A stretch of 61,035 nucleotides of DNA from contig SHYB01000008.1 of NCBI GenBank assembly GCA_009693015.1, positions 1 to 61,035 on the forward strand, written 5' to 3'. Below are positions 34,418-43,477 of the stretch, piece by piece; position 1 is the first letter of the stretch, and each line of letters opens with the position of its first letter. Below the pieces are notes generated by a model that ran no database searches, was not told where the DNA came from, and saw only the letters and a program-made list of their open reading frames with translations. The stretch is from Dehalococcoidia bacterium (lineage in GTDB: Bacteria > Chloroflexota > Dehalococcoidia > SHYB01). Position numbers and translations under genes: made by a program.

Positions 34418-36289
34418 ATGAACCTGGAACAGGCCTGGCTGTTGCCGGCGCTGTGCATGGGCGCGTTTGCCGTGCTGGCGCTGGGAGGCCGGTGGATGAA
34501 GCCGGCGTGGGCGCTGCTGGCGGTGGCGGCGAGCACGGCATGCTTTGTGCTGTTTTGGCCCATCATGGCGCACATGGTGACGGACGGGGCGCGCTCTTTC
34601 AGCTGGCTGTGGTTCGATGCGGGGGACGTGCGGGTGCAGATGGGCATGACGGTGGATGCGCTCACGGTGGTGATGCTGGGGCTGATGACGGCGGTGACGC
34701 TGGCGGTGCAGGTCTTTTCGCTGGGGTATATGCGGGGCGATCCGCGATTTGTGTGGTACTACGCGCTGCTTTCGTTCTTCGCCGCGGCGATGCTGGCGCT
34801 GGTGCTGACGGACAATTTGCTGGTGTTCTATGTGACGTGGGAGCTGGTGGGGCTGGGGTCGTACCTGCTGATCGGCTTCTGGTACGAGCGGCGCTCCGCG
34901 GCGGAGGCGGCGAAGAAGGCGTTTATCACGACGCGGGTGGCGGACGTGGCGCTGCTCACGGGCATTCTAGTGCTGTTCCAGGCCGCGGGGACGTTTGAGC
35001 TTGCGGAGATCGTGACGGGGGCGCAGGCGGGGACGATCAGCCACACGAGTCTGACGCTGGGCGGGACGCTGATTGTGATTGGGGCGATGGGCAAGTCGGC
35101 GCAGGCGCCGTTCCACGTGTGGCTGCCGGACGCGATGGAAGGCCCGACGCCGGTGAGTGCGCTGATCCACGCGGCGACGATGGTGGCGGCGGGCGTGTAC
35201 CTGGTGGCGCGGATGCTGCCGGTGCTGGAGTCGTCGCCGGGGGTTCTCCAGTTCCTGGCCGCGGTGGGACTGATCACGGTGGTGCTGGGGGCGGCGCTGG
35301 CGTTTGTGCAGAACGACATCAAGAAGGTGCTTGCGTACTCAACGATTAGCCAGCTGGGGTTTATGATGCTGGCGCTGGGGGCCTTCGGCTATACGGCGGC
35401 GATCTTCCACTTGCTGACGCACGGTTTTTTCAAGGCGCTGCTTTTCCTGGGCGCGGGGTCGGTGATTCACGGCATGGGCGGCGAGCAGGACATGCGCCGC
35501 ATGGGGGGGCTGGCCCATCGCATGCCGGTGACGGCGGTGACGTTTCTGCTGGGGGCGATCGCGCTGGCGGGGGTGATTCCCGCCAGCGGGTTCTTCAGCA
35601 AGGACGAGGTGCTGGCGGCGGTGCTGCACGGTCGCGGCGGGCTATGGTACGCAGCGGCGCTGGCGGCGTCTTCGCTGACGGCGCTGTACATGGCGCGGCT
35701 GGTGTTGATGACGTTCTCCGGCGAGGGGCGTACGAAAGAGGCGGAGCACGCCCACGAATCGCCGGCGGTGATGGTGCTGCCGCTGGTGGCGTTGATGCTG
35801 CCGGCAGTGGCCCTGGGCGCGCTGGCGCTACATTGGGGGAATTTTGCCGGGCTGGGGACGTTCTTGTTCCTGCCGAGGGAAGGGCCGGTCGGCTATGAGT
35901 TCCATGCCAATGTGTTCTGGCCGTCTGTCGCGCTGGTTTTGGCGGCGGGCCTTGCGGGGATACGCCTGTACTTCCCGCGCGGGACGGCGTTGCCCGCATC
36001 GCGTGTGGAGTCGCGGTTCCCCAGGCTGTACCGCGCGCTGGAGGAGAAGCTGTACTTTGATGCGGCGTACCAGTGGGTGATTGACCGGGTGGTGCTGGGG
36101 CTGGGGCGGTTGGCGGCGGCGTTCGACCGGCGCGTGGTGAACGATACGGGCGTGGATGGCGCGGGGAAGGCGACGGCGCTGGCGGGGCGCCTGCTGCGGT
36201 TGCAGCAGGCGGGGCAGGTATCGGTGTATCTGCTGGCGTTCGGCGTGAGTGCGCTTGCAATCATTATTACCGTGGTGGCTACGGCATGA
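34418..36289 (+). CDS. nuoL: NADH-quinone oxidoreductase subunit L
   Basis: Large antiporter-like proton-pumping subunit. 623 aa with about 14-16 helices. The antiporter core holds TWELVGLGSYLLIGFWYERR near 144 (Glu in helix 5), HVWLPDAMEGPTPVSALIHAATMV near 230 (Lys/His channel region) and HGFFKALLFLGAGSVIH near 335. The C-terminal segment (about 480-620) forms the lateral helix and anchor. Preceded by GGATAAGGG. Confidence 0.97.
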   Translation: MNLEQAWLLPALCMGAFAVLALGGRWMKPAWALLAVAASTACFVLFWPIMAHMVTDGARSFSWLWFDAGDVRVQMGMTVDALTVVMLGLMTAVTLAVQVFSLGYMRGDPRFVWYYALLSFFAAAMLALVLTDNLLVFYVTWELVGLGSYLLIGFWYERRSAAEAAKKAFITTRVADVALLTGILVLFQAAGTFELAEIVTGAQAGTISHTSLTLGGTLIVIGAMGKSAQAPFHVWLPDAMEGPTPVSALIHAATMVAAGVYLVARMLPVLESSPGVLQFLAAVGLITVVLGAALAFVQNDIKKVLAYSTISQLGFMMLALGAFGYTAAIFHLLTHGFFKALLFLGAGSVIHGMGGEQDMRRMGGLAHRMPVTAVTFLLGAIALAGVIPASGFFSKDEVLAAVLHGRGGLWYAAALAASSLTALYMARLVLMTFSGEGRTKEAEHAHESPAVMVLPLVALMLPAVALGALALHWGNFAGLGTFLFLPREGPVGYEFHANVFWPSVALVLAAGLAGIRLYFPRGTALPASRVESRFPRLYRALEEKLYFDAAYQWVIDRVVLGLGRLAAAFDRRVVNDTGVDGAGKATALAGRLLRLQQAGQVSVYLLAFGVSALAIIITVVATA

Positions 36290-36305
36290 GGCAGGGAGGG
36301 GGCCG

Positions 36306-37766
36306 GTGAACGACGTGTTGCTCCTGCTGCTGGTGCTGTTGCCTGCCGCCGCCGCGGGGGCGGCGCTGTGCATTCCGCGCCGGCGTGTGGAGGCGCTGCG
36401 CGGCGTATCGCTGGCGCTGGCTGTGGCGATGCTGGCGCTCTCGATCTATGCGTTTGCAGCGTACGACTACGAGCAGGGCGGCTACCAGTTTCAGCGGCAG
36501 TGGGAGTGGATGCCCAGCCTGGGCATTTCGCTGCACCTGGGGGTGGACGGCATCTCCGTGCCGATGGTGCTGCTGACGGGCATCGTGTCGTGCAGCGGCG
36601 TGCTGATCTCGTTCGGCATCAAGGAACGCGCCAAGGAATATTTCGTCTTGCTGTTCGTGTTGGTGGCGGGCGTGTACGGCACGTTTGTGTCCCTGGACCT
36701 GTTCTTCCTGTTCTTCTTCTATGAGCTGGCGGTGCTGCCGATGTACCTGCTCATCGCGGTATGGGGGAGCACGCGCAAGGAGTACGGGGCGCTGAAGCTG
36801 ACGCTGTATCTCGTCGCCGGGAGCGCCCTGGTGTGGGTGGCGATTATCGCGATGTACGTGCAGGCGGATGCGGGCTCGTTCGATGTGACGCGGCTGCAGG
36901 ACGCGGAGTTCACCCAGGATTTTCAGCGGACGTTCTTCCCGCTGCTGCTGGTGGGGTTCGGCGTGCTGGCGGGCCTGTGGCCGTTCCATACATGGTCGCC
37001 GGACGGGCATGTGGCGGCGCCGACGGCGGTGAGCATGCTGCACGCCGGGGTGCTGATGAAGCTGGGAGCGTACGGGATCATCCGCGTGGGGATGACGCTG
37101 TTGCCGGACGGGGCGCAGGACTGGCAGACGCCGATGATCGCGCTGGCGACGGTGAACCTGGTATACGGCGCGTTTTCGGCGATGGCGCAGCGCGACTTGA
37201 AGTTCGTGATCGGCTACTCCAGCGTGGCGCACATGGGGCTGGTGCTGGTGGGGCTGGCGACGCTGGACCGCACGGGCATGAGCGGCGCGGTGTTGCAGAT
37301 GTTCTCGCACGGGATCATGACGGCGCTGTTCTTCGCACTGGTGGGGGTGATCTACGAGCGGACGCATACGCGCGACATCACGGTGTTCCAAGGGCTGTCC
37401 AAGCACATGGGGTTCGTGGCCGCGGCGTTTGTGGTGGCGGGCCTGGCGTCGCTGGGGTTGCCGGGGCTGAGCGGCTTTGTGGCCGAGGTGCTGGTATTCA
37501 TCGGGGCGTTTCGCACGTACCCCGTGGTGGCAGTTTTGGGGATCATCGCAGCGATGCTTACGGCGGTGTATATCCTGCGCCTGGTGGGAAGGGTGTTTTA
37601 CGGGCCGCTCGACGCCAGGTGGGAGCATGTCACCGATGCCAACCTGCGCGAGGGGTTCGTGGCGTCCGCGCTGGTGGCGATGCTGGTGCTGGTGGGTGTG
37701 TTCCCCCGGCCGTTTCTTAACGTTATCAACAGCGGCGTGGATGCGCTGGCGGGCAGGTTCGGGTAA
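36306..37766 (+). CDS. nuoM: NADH-quinone oxidoreductase subunit M
   Basis: Antiporter-like subunit, 486 aa, about 14 helices. Diagnostic stretches are FFFYELAVLPMYLLIAVWG near 136, WPFHTWSPDGHVAAPTAVSM near 225 and LPGLSGFVAEVLVFIGAF near 390. The open frame extends upstream into nuoL, but the GTG at 36306 with GGGAGGG before it gives the normal N-terminus. Three bases separate it from nuoN. Confidence 0.97.
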   Translation: MNDVLLLLLVLLPAAAAGAALCIPRRRVEALRGVSLALAVAMLALSIYAFAAYDYEQGGYQFQRQWEWMPSLGISLHLGVDGISVPMVLLTGIVSCSGVLISFGIKERAKEYFVLLFVLVAGVYGTFVSLDLFFLFFFYELAVLPMYLLIAVWGSTRKEYGALKLTLYLVAGSALVWVAIIAMYVQADAGSFDVTRLQDAEFTQDFQRTFFPLLLVGFGVLAGLWPFHTWSPDGHVAAPTAVSMLHAGVLMKLGAYGIIRVGMTLLPDGAQDWQTPMIALATVNLVYGAFSAMAQRDLKFVIGYSSVAHMGLVLVGLATLDRTGMSGAVLQMFSHGIMTALFFALVGVIYERTHTRDITVFQGLSKHMGFVAAAFVVAGLASLGLPGLSGFVAEVLVFIGAFRTYPVVAVLGIIAAMLTAVYILRLVGRVFYGPLDARWEHVTDANLREGFVASALVAMLVLVGVFPRPFLNVINSGVDALAGRFG

Positions 37767-37769
37767 CAC

Positions 37770-39203
37770 ATGAATGTGAATTACGTACTCTTTCTTCCAG
37801 AGTTCGTCATGGCGGGCATGGCGCTGGTGGTGCTGGGCGCGGACCTGTTCTTGCCCGCGCGCCGCAAACGGTGGCTGGCGTATCTGTCGCTGGCGGGGAT
37901 TGCCGCGGCGATGGGGTCGGCGTTCACGCTGGCGGGCAAGGATGAGGCGCTGTACGGCGGGCTGTTCTTGGTGGACAGCTACGCGCTGTTTATGAAAGTG
38001 TTCTTGCTGGCGGTGGGGGCGTTCATGGTGACGGCTTCCATGGACTATGTGGAGCGGGAGCTGAGCAGCCCGGGGGAGTATTACGGCTTCGTGCTGTTTT
38101 CGCTGGTGGCGATGATGGCGATGGTGGGCGCGGGGGAGCTACTGACGGCGTACATATCGCTGGAATTGTTCAGCTTCTGCCTGTATGTGCTGGCGGGGTA
38201 TGCCGTGCATCGTCCCAGGTCAGTGGAGGCGGGGGTGAAGTACATCTTGATCGGCGCGTTTTCATCGGCGCTGTTGCTGTACGGGCTGAGCCTGGTGTAC
38301 GGCGCGCTGGGGACGACGACGTTCGCCGAGATGGGGGCGGCGCTGGCGCAGGCGGAGAACGCATCGCCGGCGCTGCTGGCAGGCGTGGCGCTGGTGATTG
38401 TGGGGTTTGGCTTCAAAGTGACAGCGGTGCCGTTCCACATGTGGGCGCCGGATGTGTACGAGGGCGCGCCGACGCCGGTGACGGCGTATCTTTCGGTGGC
38501 ATCCAAGGCGGTGAGCTTTGCCCTGCTGCTGCGGCTCTTTTCTCTGGGTTTCGGGCCGGCGGCGCAGCACTGGCAGGGCGTGGTGGCCGGCTTGGCGGCG
38601 GCGACGATACTCCTGGGCAACCTGGTGGCGATGACGCAGACGAATATCAAGCGCATGCTGGCGTATTCGAGCATCGGCCATGCGGGCTATATGCTGATGG
38701 GGATCGTGGCGCTGTCGTCGCAGGGGTCCACGGGGCTGGTGTTCCACATCGTGGGGTATTCGGCGACGAACTTTGCGGCGTTTGCCTGCGTGATCGCCTA
38801 TCAGACCATGACGGGGAAGGAGACGATCGCGGCATACGCGGGGCTAGGGAAGCGGCAGCCGTTCCTGGCAATGGTGCTGAGCATGGCGCTCTTCTCGCTG
38901 GCGGGCCTGCCGATTTTCTCCGGCTTCGCCACGAAGTTTTACCTGTTCACCGCCGCGGCGGAGAGCGGCTACCTGTGGCTGGTGGGGATCGCCGTGGCGG
39001 GCAGTCTTATATCGCTGTACTACTATTTGATGGTGATGAAGCAGATGTACCTTGGCGAGGCGGAGGATAGCTCGGCGCTGCGGCTGTCGCCGGCGATGAC
39101 GTTCACGCTGGCGGGGCTGGCGACGGCCGTGGTGCTGTTCGGGGTGTATCCGGGGCCGCTGGTGAAGCTGATCCAGCAGGCGACGGCGGCGCTGCCGCTG
39201 TAG
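37770..39203 (+). CDS. nuoN: NADH-quinone oxidoreductase subunit N
   Basis: Third antiporter-like subunit, 477 aa. SLELFSFCLYVLAGYAVHRPRS near 130, FGFKVTAVPFHMWAPDVYEGAPTPVTAYLS-type channel region near 215, and LAGLPIFSGFATKFYLFTAA near 375. It closes an uninterrupted nuoABCDHIJKLMN series; nuoE, nuoF and nuoG, which make the NADH-oxidising module, are missing from the operon. Confidence 0.97.
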   Translation: MNVNYVLFLPEFVMAGMALVVLGADLFLPARRKRWLAYLSLAGIAAAMGSAFTLAGKDEALYGGLFLVDSYALFMKVFLLAVGAFMVTASMDYVERELSSPGEYYGFVLFSLVAMMAMVGAGELLTAYISLELFSFCLYVLAGYAVHRPRSVEAGVKYILIGAFSSALLLYGLSLVYGALGTTTFAEMGAALAQAENASPALLAGVALVIVGFGFKVTAVPFHMWAPDVYEGAPTPVTAYLSVASKAVSFALLLRLFSLGFGPAAQHWQGVVAGLAAATILLGNLVAMTQTNIKRMLAYSSIGHAGYMLMGIVALSSQGSTGLVFHIVGYSATNFAAFACVIAYQTMTGKETIAAYAGLGKRQPFLAMVLSMALFSLAGLPIFSGFATKFYLFTAAAESGYLWLVGIAVAGSLISLYYYLMVMKQMYLGEAEDSSALRLSPAMTFTLAGLATAVVLFGVYPGPLVKLIQQATAALPL

Positions 39204-39210
39204 GGCGGGG

Positions 39211-39543
39211 CTAGGAAGGCGGCGCGGCGTGGGCGCGGGCCATGGCGCAGACATCGCATTGGCAGAGGCGGCGGAGGAGGACGTAGGGGTAGATGCCGGT
39301 ATCGTGCCCATCGCTCCAGAGGAACTGGAGAGCGTAGCGGCCGATGGTCATGTGGTCGAGGGCTTGGATGTCCTGGGGGATCTGCTCCAGCTTGATCATG
39401 CGTTTGCCGCTCATCTCATGGATGCAGGAGGCGCAGCGGCATTCGTAGCGCAGGGTGCGCGGCTGGTGGACGCCCTGGTGACCGTCATCCCAGAGGATGT
39501 GGATGCCATCGGGTAGGAGGGATATCTCCTTGGGAATCTGCAT
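39211..39543 (-). CDS. DUF971 (gamma-butyrobetaine hydroxylase-like N-terminal) protein
   Basis: 110 aa, small soluble protein. Pattern DGIHILWDDGHQGVHQPRTLRYECRC with repeated aromatic-Asp-Gly-His, and a second HFLW-like LQFLWSDGHDTGIYPYVLLRRL. Cysteine pairs CRCASC and CQCDVC could bind a metal. DUF971 proteins are found near iron-sulfur cluster proteins in many bacteria; placement beside nuo fits that, but the function is unproven. Confidence 0.85.
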   Translation of the reverse strand: MQIPKEISLLPDGIHILWDDGHQGVHQPRTLRYECRCASCIHEMSGKRMIKLEQIPQDIQALDHMTIGRYALQFLWSDGHDTGIYPYVLLRRLCQCDVCAMARAHAAPPS

Positions 39544-39553
39544 GGGGAGGGGC

Positions 39554-40186
39554 CTACTTCCGGCGCGAGCGCAGTTCTGTATAGATGTCTTCCGGGGTGA
39601 GGCCGGCGGAGGAGAGCAGGATCAGGCTGTGGAACCAGAGGTCGGCGACCTCATGGACGAGCTCGTCCTTGACGTTGTTCTTGGCGGCGATGACGGTCTC
39701 CCCCGCTTCTTCGATGACTTTCTTGCCGATGCGGTCGGTGCCCTGGGAGAGCAGCTTGGCGACGTAACTGCCTTCCGGCCTGTCCCGCCTCCTCGATTCA
39801 ATGGTGGTGAAAAGGTCATCCAGGGCGTGCGGCTCGGCCTGCTCGAACTGGAGGTTGGATGGGTGGAGGCCGGTGAAAAAGCAGGTCTGCTCGCCGGTGT
39901 GGCAGGCGGGACCCGTGGGGGCGCTGCGGAGGAGCAGCACATCGCCGTCGCAGTCGATTTGCACGTCTTTGACGCGGATGTAGTTGCCGGAGGTGGCGCC
40001 CTTGTGCCATAGCTCTTGGCGGCTGCGGCTGTAGAACCAGGCGTCGCCGCTTTCCAGGGTGCGCTTGATGGCTTCACGGTCCATCCAGCCGAGCATGAGC
40101 ACCTTACCGGACTGCTCGTCCCAGGCGATGGCGGGGATGAGTCCTTGCGCGTTGAGCTTGATGGACGTTACGGCGGCTTTATTCAT
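39554..40186 (-). CDS. hisIE: bifunctional phosphoribosyl-AMP cyclohydrolase / phosphoribosyl-ATP pyrophosphatase
   Basis: Second and third steps of histidine synthesis in one 210-aa chain. The HisI domain (1-115) has WFYSRSRQELWHKGATSGN and the zinc ligands in DCDGDVLL and GPACHTGEQTCFF. The HisE domain (about 120-210) has GSYVAKLLSQGTDRIGKK and EEAGETVIAAKN. The ATG at 40186 (MNKAAVTSIKLN) is preferred over an upstream in-frame start. No other his gene is nearby. Confidence 0.95.
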   Translation of the reverse strand: MNKAAVTSIKLNAQGLIPAIAWDEQSGKVLMLGWMDREAIKRTLESGDAWFYSRSRQELWHKGATSGNYIRVKDVQIDCDGDVLLLRSAPTGPACHTGEQTCFFTGLHPSNLQFEQAEPHALDDLFTTIESRRRDRPEGSYVAKLLSQGTDRIGKKVIEEAGETVIAAKNNVKDELVHEVADLWFHSLILLSSAGLTPEDIYTELRSRRK

Positions 40187-40234
40187 GATGATATTTGATG
40201 ATAGCACAGGGGAGGGGGCGGGCAGGGGAGGAGG

Positions 40235-40711
40235 CTACTGCGAGCCGCGCTTGCGCGGGGCCATGAAGCGGCGGGTGAAGGTGAGGACGACTTCGGCGCG
40301 CTGGTTGGCGACCTGGGTCTCCAAGGCGACGATGCCGCGGTTGGGACGGCTGGCGGAGGGCCGTACTTCAAGCACGGTGCTGGAGGCGTAGACGGTATCT
40401 CCGATGAAGACGGGGGCGTGGTGCACCACGGCGTCATAGCCGAGGTTGGCAATGATGCCGCCGCTGACGCCGGCGATGCTCATGCCGACGGCGGTGGAGA
40501 GGATCAAGAGGCCGTTGACCATGCGCCGGCCATAGAGAGTGGTCTTGGCGTACTCTTCGTCCAGGTGCAGGGGCTGGCGGTTGTAGGTCCAGTAGCAGAA
40601 GGCGTCGCTGGCGGCTTCGGTGATGGTGCGGCCGGGCCAGTGGATGAAGCGCTGGCCGGGGGAGAAGTCTTCGAGGGGACGTTCGAAGGCGGCGCGTCCG
40701 TCATAGTCCAT
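40235..40711 (-). CDS. MaoC-like hotdog-fold dehydratase
   Basis: 158 aa, one hotdog domain of the MaoC/enoyl-CoA hydratase 2 type. FEDFSPGQ-like DFSPGQRFIHWPGRTITEAA at the N-terminus, the catalytic-loop equivalent NRQPLHLDEEYAKTT, then RRMVNGLLILS and VVHHAPVFIGDTVYASSTV. It probably acts on an acyl-CoA, for example a mesaconyl- or beta-hydroxyacyl-CoA; the substrate is not readable. Confidence 0.85.
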   Translation of the reverse strand: MDYDGRAAFERPLEDFSPGQRFIHWPGRTITEAASDAFCYWTYNRQPLHLDEEYAKTTLYGRRMVNGLLILSTAVGMSIAGVSGGIIANLGYDAVVHHAPVFIGDTVYASSTVLEVRPSASRPNRGIVALETQVANQRAEVVLTFTRRFMAPRKRGSQ

Positions 40712-40787
40712 AGGTGCGCTCCTCAGATGGCGGTGAGCCGCGCCAGGCGCCCGCGATGCCGGGCGGGATTGCCGAGGGGGACGGGCG

Positions 40788-41477
40788 TCAGGGCCGGGCG
40801 GCGCGGGTCTGAGAGAAGATCAGCGCGTAGGGCGCGATGTGCTTGACATCGCCTAGGGCAGCACGCGGGTCTTGGGCCATCATTGCGGGGAGCAGTTTGA
40901 GGAACGAACGGAAGGGAGCGAAGGGGTCGGCGGAGGCGGTTTCGTAGATGGTGAGGTAGGCTGGCTGAGAGCCGTCAGCGTTGGTGTTGATGAAGCGGGT
41001 GGTGGTGAAGTAGAGGCCGGAGCGCTCGACGTCAGGGATGTGGACGGAGTCATACCAATCGTTGAAGGCGGCAAGCTGCGCGGGGTCTTTGCAGTTGACG
41101 AGGACGGCCATGATGCCGGTGGTCTTTTTGCCCTTGGCGGGGGAGGGAGCGCGCCCGGTGCGGTTGAAAATGCCGACGAGTGTTGCGGCGATGCCTGCTT
41201 TGCCCGGCGCTTGCTGGCGGCGTGGCGTGGCGCGGTTGCTGATCCACGCGGCGGCAGGGTCGGCCTGGGTGGTTTCATAGACGGCGAGGAAGCGCGGCGA
41301 TTCCGCCGTGCTCTTGGCGCCGGGGTTTTCAAAGCGCGTGGTGGGGCCGTAGAGGCCGAGCTTGGTGATATCGGGTATGTGGATGTTGTCGTACCACTCG
41401 TTGAGCTCAGCCTCTTGGCCGGGGATGGTGCAGTTGCCGAAGACGCAGGCGACGCCGGAGAGGGGTCTGCCTTCCAT
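40788..41477 (-). CDS. tandem dimeric alpha/beta-barrel (EthD-like) protein
   Basis: 229 aa with two similar halves. EWYDNIHIPDITKLGLYGPTT near residue 27 recurs as DWYDSVHIPDVERSGLYFTTT near 143. Each half ends with a Tyr-Glu strand (LAVYETTQADP, LTIYETASADP). This is the EthD/DUF4286-type barrel, here duplicated within one chain so that it can form a pseudo-dimer. Role unknown; such barrels serve in ring-cleavage and steroid-type degradation pathways. Confidence 0.75.
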   Translation of the reverse strand: MEGRPLSGVACVFGNCTIPGQEAELNEWYDNIHIPDITKLGLYGPTTRFENPGAKSTAESPRFLAVYETTQADPAAAWISNRATPRRQQAPGKAGIAATLVGIFNRTGRAPSPAKGKKTTGIMAVLVNCKDPAQLAAFNDWYDSVHIPDVERSGLYFTTTRFINTNADGSQPAYLTIYETASADPFAPFRSFLKLLPAMMAQDPRAALGDVKHIAPYALIFSQTRAARP

Positions 41478-41531
41478 AGGGGGTCTCCTCTAGGAGGGAT
41501 ATATGCCGATGCCGATCAGGCGGGGCCGACG

Positions 41532-42080
41532 ATGCCGGAGTATACCACGCGCGGCGAGATGGGGGCGCTGGGCAGCAACGGCATGGTGCTGCAACGGGAG
41601 GAGCTGGCGGCGGTGCGGGAGCGCGAGCTGCGCGGCGTGTTGCAACGCTACGGCGCGCAGCCGCCGGTGTTTCTCGGCTACCGCGACCAAGAAGTGAAGG
41701 ACGCGCCATTCGAGGAGATCGCTGGCAAGGTGCTCGCGGTCATGCTGCGGGTGCGCCCGGACGCGGTGCTGACGTTCGGTCCGCTGGGCATTTCGCGGCA
41801 TGACGACCACATTGCGATTCACAAGGCGGCGGTGGAAGCGTTCCATCGCTACCGGCGCGAGGGCGGGGCACAGGCGCGGCTGCTGTGTACAGCGATCCCC
41901 AAGTCGTGTCTGGAAACCCCTGAGGTGCTTCTCAAGCTGGATGGGCCGGAGACGGAGCCGACGCATTTCGTTGACATAACGGGGACGCGTGAGATGAAGA
42001 TCGCCGCGCTGCGTTCGTATCAGTCGCAAGAGGATGCGCAGTGGCTGGCCGATCTGTTCGAGCGGATGCAGATACGCTAG
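41532..42080 (+). pseudogene. N-terminally truncated PIG-L/LmbE-type deacetylase
   Basis: 182 aa that match the middle and end of the PIG-L zinc deacetylase family: TTRGEMGALGSN, REREL, PVFLGYRD near 45, and the second zinc motif GISRHDDHIAIHKAAVEAF near 85 (His-Asp-Asp-His). The family's first 40 residues, with the catalytic HPDDE, are absent; upstream there are only 54 bases before a divergent gene and no matching sequence in any frame. The remaining protein would lack the first metal ligands and is probably inactive. Confidence 0.65.
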
Positions 42081-42156
42081 GAGGTTTTTCACCAGGTGTA
42101 TCCCGTGTTGCCGCGGGGAACCGAGCACCACGGGCTCTGGGGCGAAGGGTAAGTAG

Positions 42157-42650
42157 CTAGAGTTTCTTCGCGGCGGCGGGTATGCCGTCCTTGTGGAGTA
42201 CGCCTGCCTTCATGACCGCGAGGATGCGGCTTTGGTCTTGCAGTACAGTGATGTCCGCGGTGGGGTCGCCGTCAATCACCAGCAGGTCGGCAAGCTTGCC
42301 TGGCGCGATAGTGCCGAGTTCATCGCCCATGCCGGTGAGCTCGGCGCTGTGCTTGGTGGCCCAGCGCAGGACCTGCAGGGGGGAGACGCCGGCGTGGCGG
42401 ACGTAGACTTCAGTTCCTTGGCGGTATCGCTATGCGGGATGAGCGTGGTGCGGAAGTCGTCGCCGGTGACGATTGTGAGGCCCGCGGAGCTGGCTTCGGC
42501 GAGCATGCTGCACATGTGATCGAAGTCGCGGCGCATGCTGGTACCGCGGGGTGAGTCGCCTTCGCCGCGGCGCTCCAGCTCCTCCATGACGCGCAGCGGA
42601 TAGTACAGGCTGGGGGCGACGAAGGCGCGGGCCTTGTTGCTGCCTGAGTG
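42157..42650 (-). pseudogene. truncated, frameshifted amidohydrolase remnant
   Basis: The C-terminal part of an imidazolonepropionase-like amidohydrolase in two frames. One frame gives FVAPSLYYPLRVMEELERRG to IVTGDDFRTTLIPHSDTAKEL. The next frame continues EVYVRHAGVSPLQVLRWAT, then LGTIAPGKLADLLVIDGDP and KAGVLHKDGIPAAAKKL, ending at TAG 42157. A single missing base near 42412 explains the break. The N-terminal half with the metal-binding HxH is absent. The right boundary is approximate. Confidence 0.7.
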
Positions 42651-42713
42651 TTGGTTGGTCCCGTTCTTTGCGCGGATTATAGGAGTGGCGCCGTGGTGGG
42701 TCAAATGCGCGCC

Positions 42714-42742
42714 TTGACATGGCGGCGCAACGAAGAAATACT
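42714..42742 (+). promoter_or_regulatory. probable promoter of the SDR gene
   Basis: TTGACA at 42714-42719, a 17-base spacer and AATACT at 42737-42742. It sits 30 bases before the SDR start, which has AGGAG upstream. Confidence 0.5.
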
Positions 42743-42771
42743 GCCGCAGACAGGCGAATCAGGAGCGATAC

Positions 42772-43467
42772 ATGACAAAGAAGCGGGTTGCGCTCATTGC
42801 CGGGGGGACGGGCGCGCTGGGTGTTTCTATAGCGCGGGCGCTGATGGGCGCGGGATATGCGGTGCATGTGACGGCGGAGAATGCGGCGATACGGGATCGC
42901 TTCGCGGCGGGCGCGGACGCGGCAGGGGTGACGGTGCACGTGGCGGACTTCAGCAAGAGTGGCGATGCGCAGCGGACGCTGGCGGCGGTGGGCGCGCCGC
43001 TGGGGGCATTTGTGACGACGATCGGCGGGTTTGCCGGCGGGCCGCTGGCTACGCTGGACGACGAGACGCTGGGTCGCCTTATGACGATGAACCTGAAGAC
43101 GACGATTGTGGGGCTGCGGGAGGCGTATGCGTACCTCAAACAGCAGCCGGATGGGGCCAGCGCGGTGGTGGTGGGTGCGAGGAGCGCGCTGGCGGGCGGC
43201 GCGGGCGTGGCGTTGTACAGCGCGACGAAGGCGGCGGTGGTGAATCTGGCGTATTCGCTGGCGCAGGAGTGGCTGGCGGACGGCATCACGGTGAATGCGA
43301 TTCTGCCGTCCACAATGGATACACCGGCGAATCGCGCGGGGATGCCGGACGCCGACTTTGCGCGGTGGCCGAAGACAGGCGAGGTTGCCGAGGTGGTGGC
43401 GTTTCTTGTGAGTGAAAAGGCCCGGATCGTGTCCGGCGGGGCGATTCCGGTGTATGGACGCAGCTAA
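42772..43467 (+). CDS. short-chain dehydrogenase/reductase
   Basis: 231-aa Rossmann oxidoreductase. Cofactor motif GGTGALG at 11-17; the catalytic tetrad is seen as Asn in LMTMNLKTT, Ser in VVVGARSAL and the YSATK pair near 150. It ends VSGGAIPVYGRS. The family NNAG motif is replaced by TTIGGFAGG. Substrate unknown. It is followed by a glyoxalase-like gene ten bases downstream, so both are probably one transcript. Confidence 0.9.
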   Translation: MTKKRVALIAGGTGALGVSIARALMGAGYAVHVTAENAAIRDRFAAGADAAGVTVHVADFSKSGDAQRTLAAVGAPLGAFVTTIGGFAGGPLATLDDETLGRLMTMNLKTTIVGLREAYAYLKQQPDGASAVVVGARSALAGGAGVALYSATKAAVVNLAYSLAQEWLADGITVNAILPSTMDTPANRAGMPDADFARWPKTGEVAEVVAFLVSEKARIVSGGAIPVYGRS

Positions 43468-43477
43468 GGAGACAGCC

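Noticed and set aside
36279-37769. 496-codon minus-strand open frame opposite nuoM
   Set aside because: Shadow rich in His, Gln and Arg; nuoM is certain.
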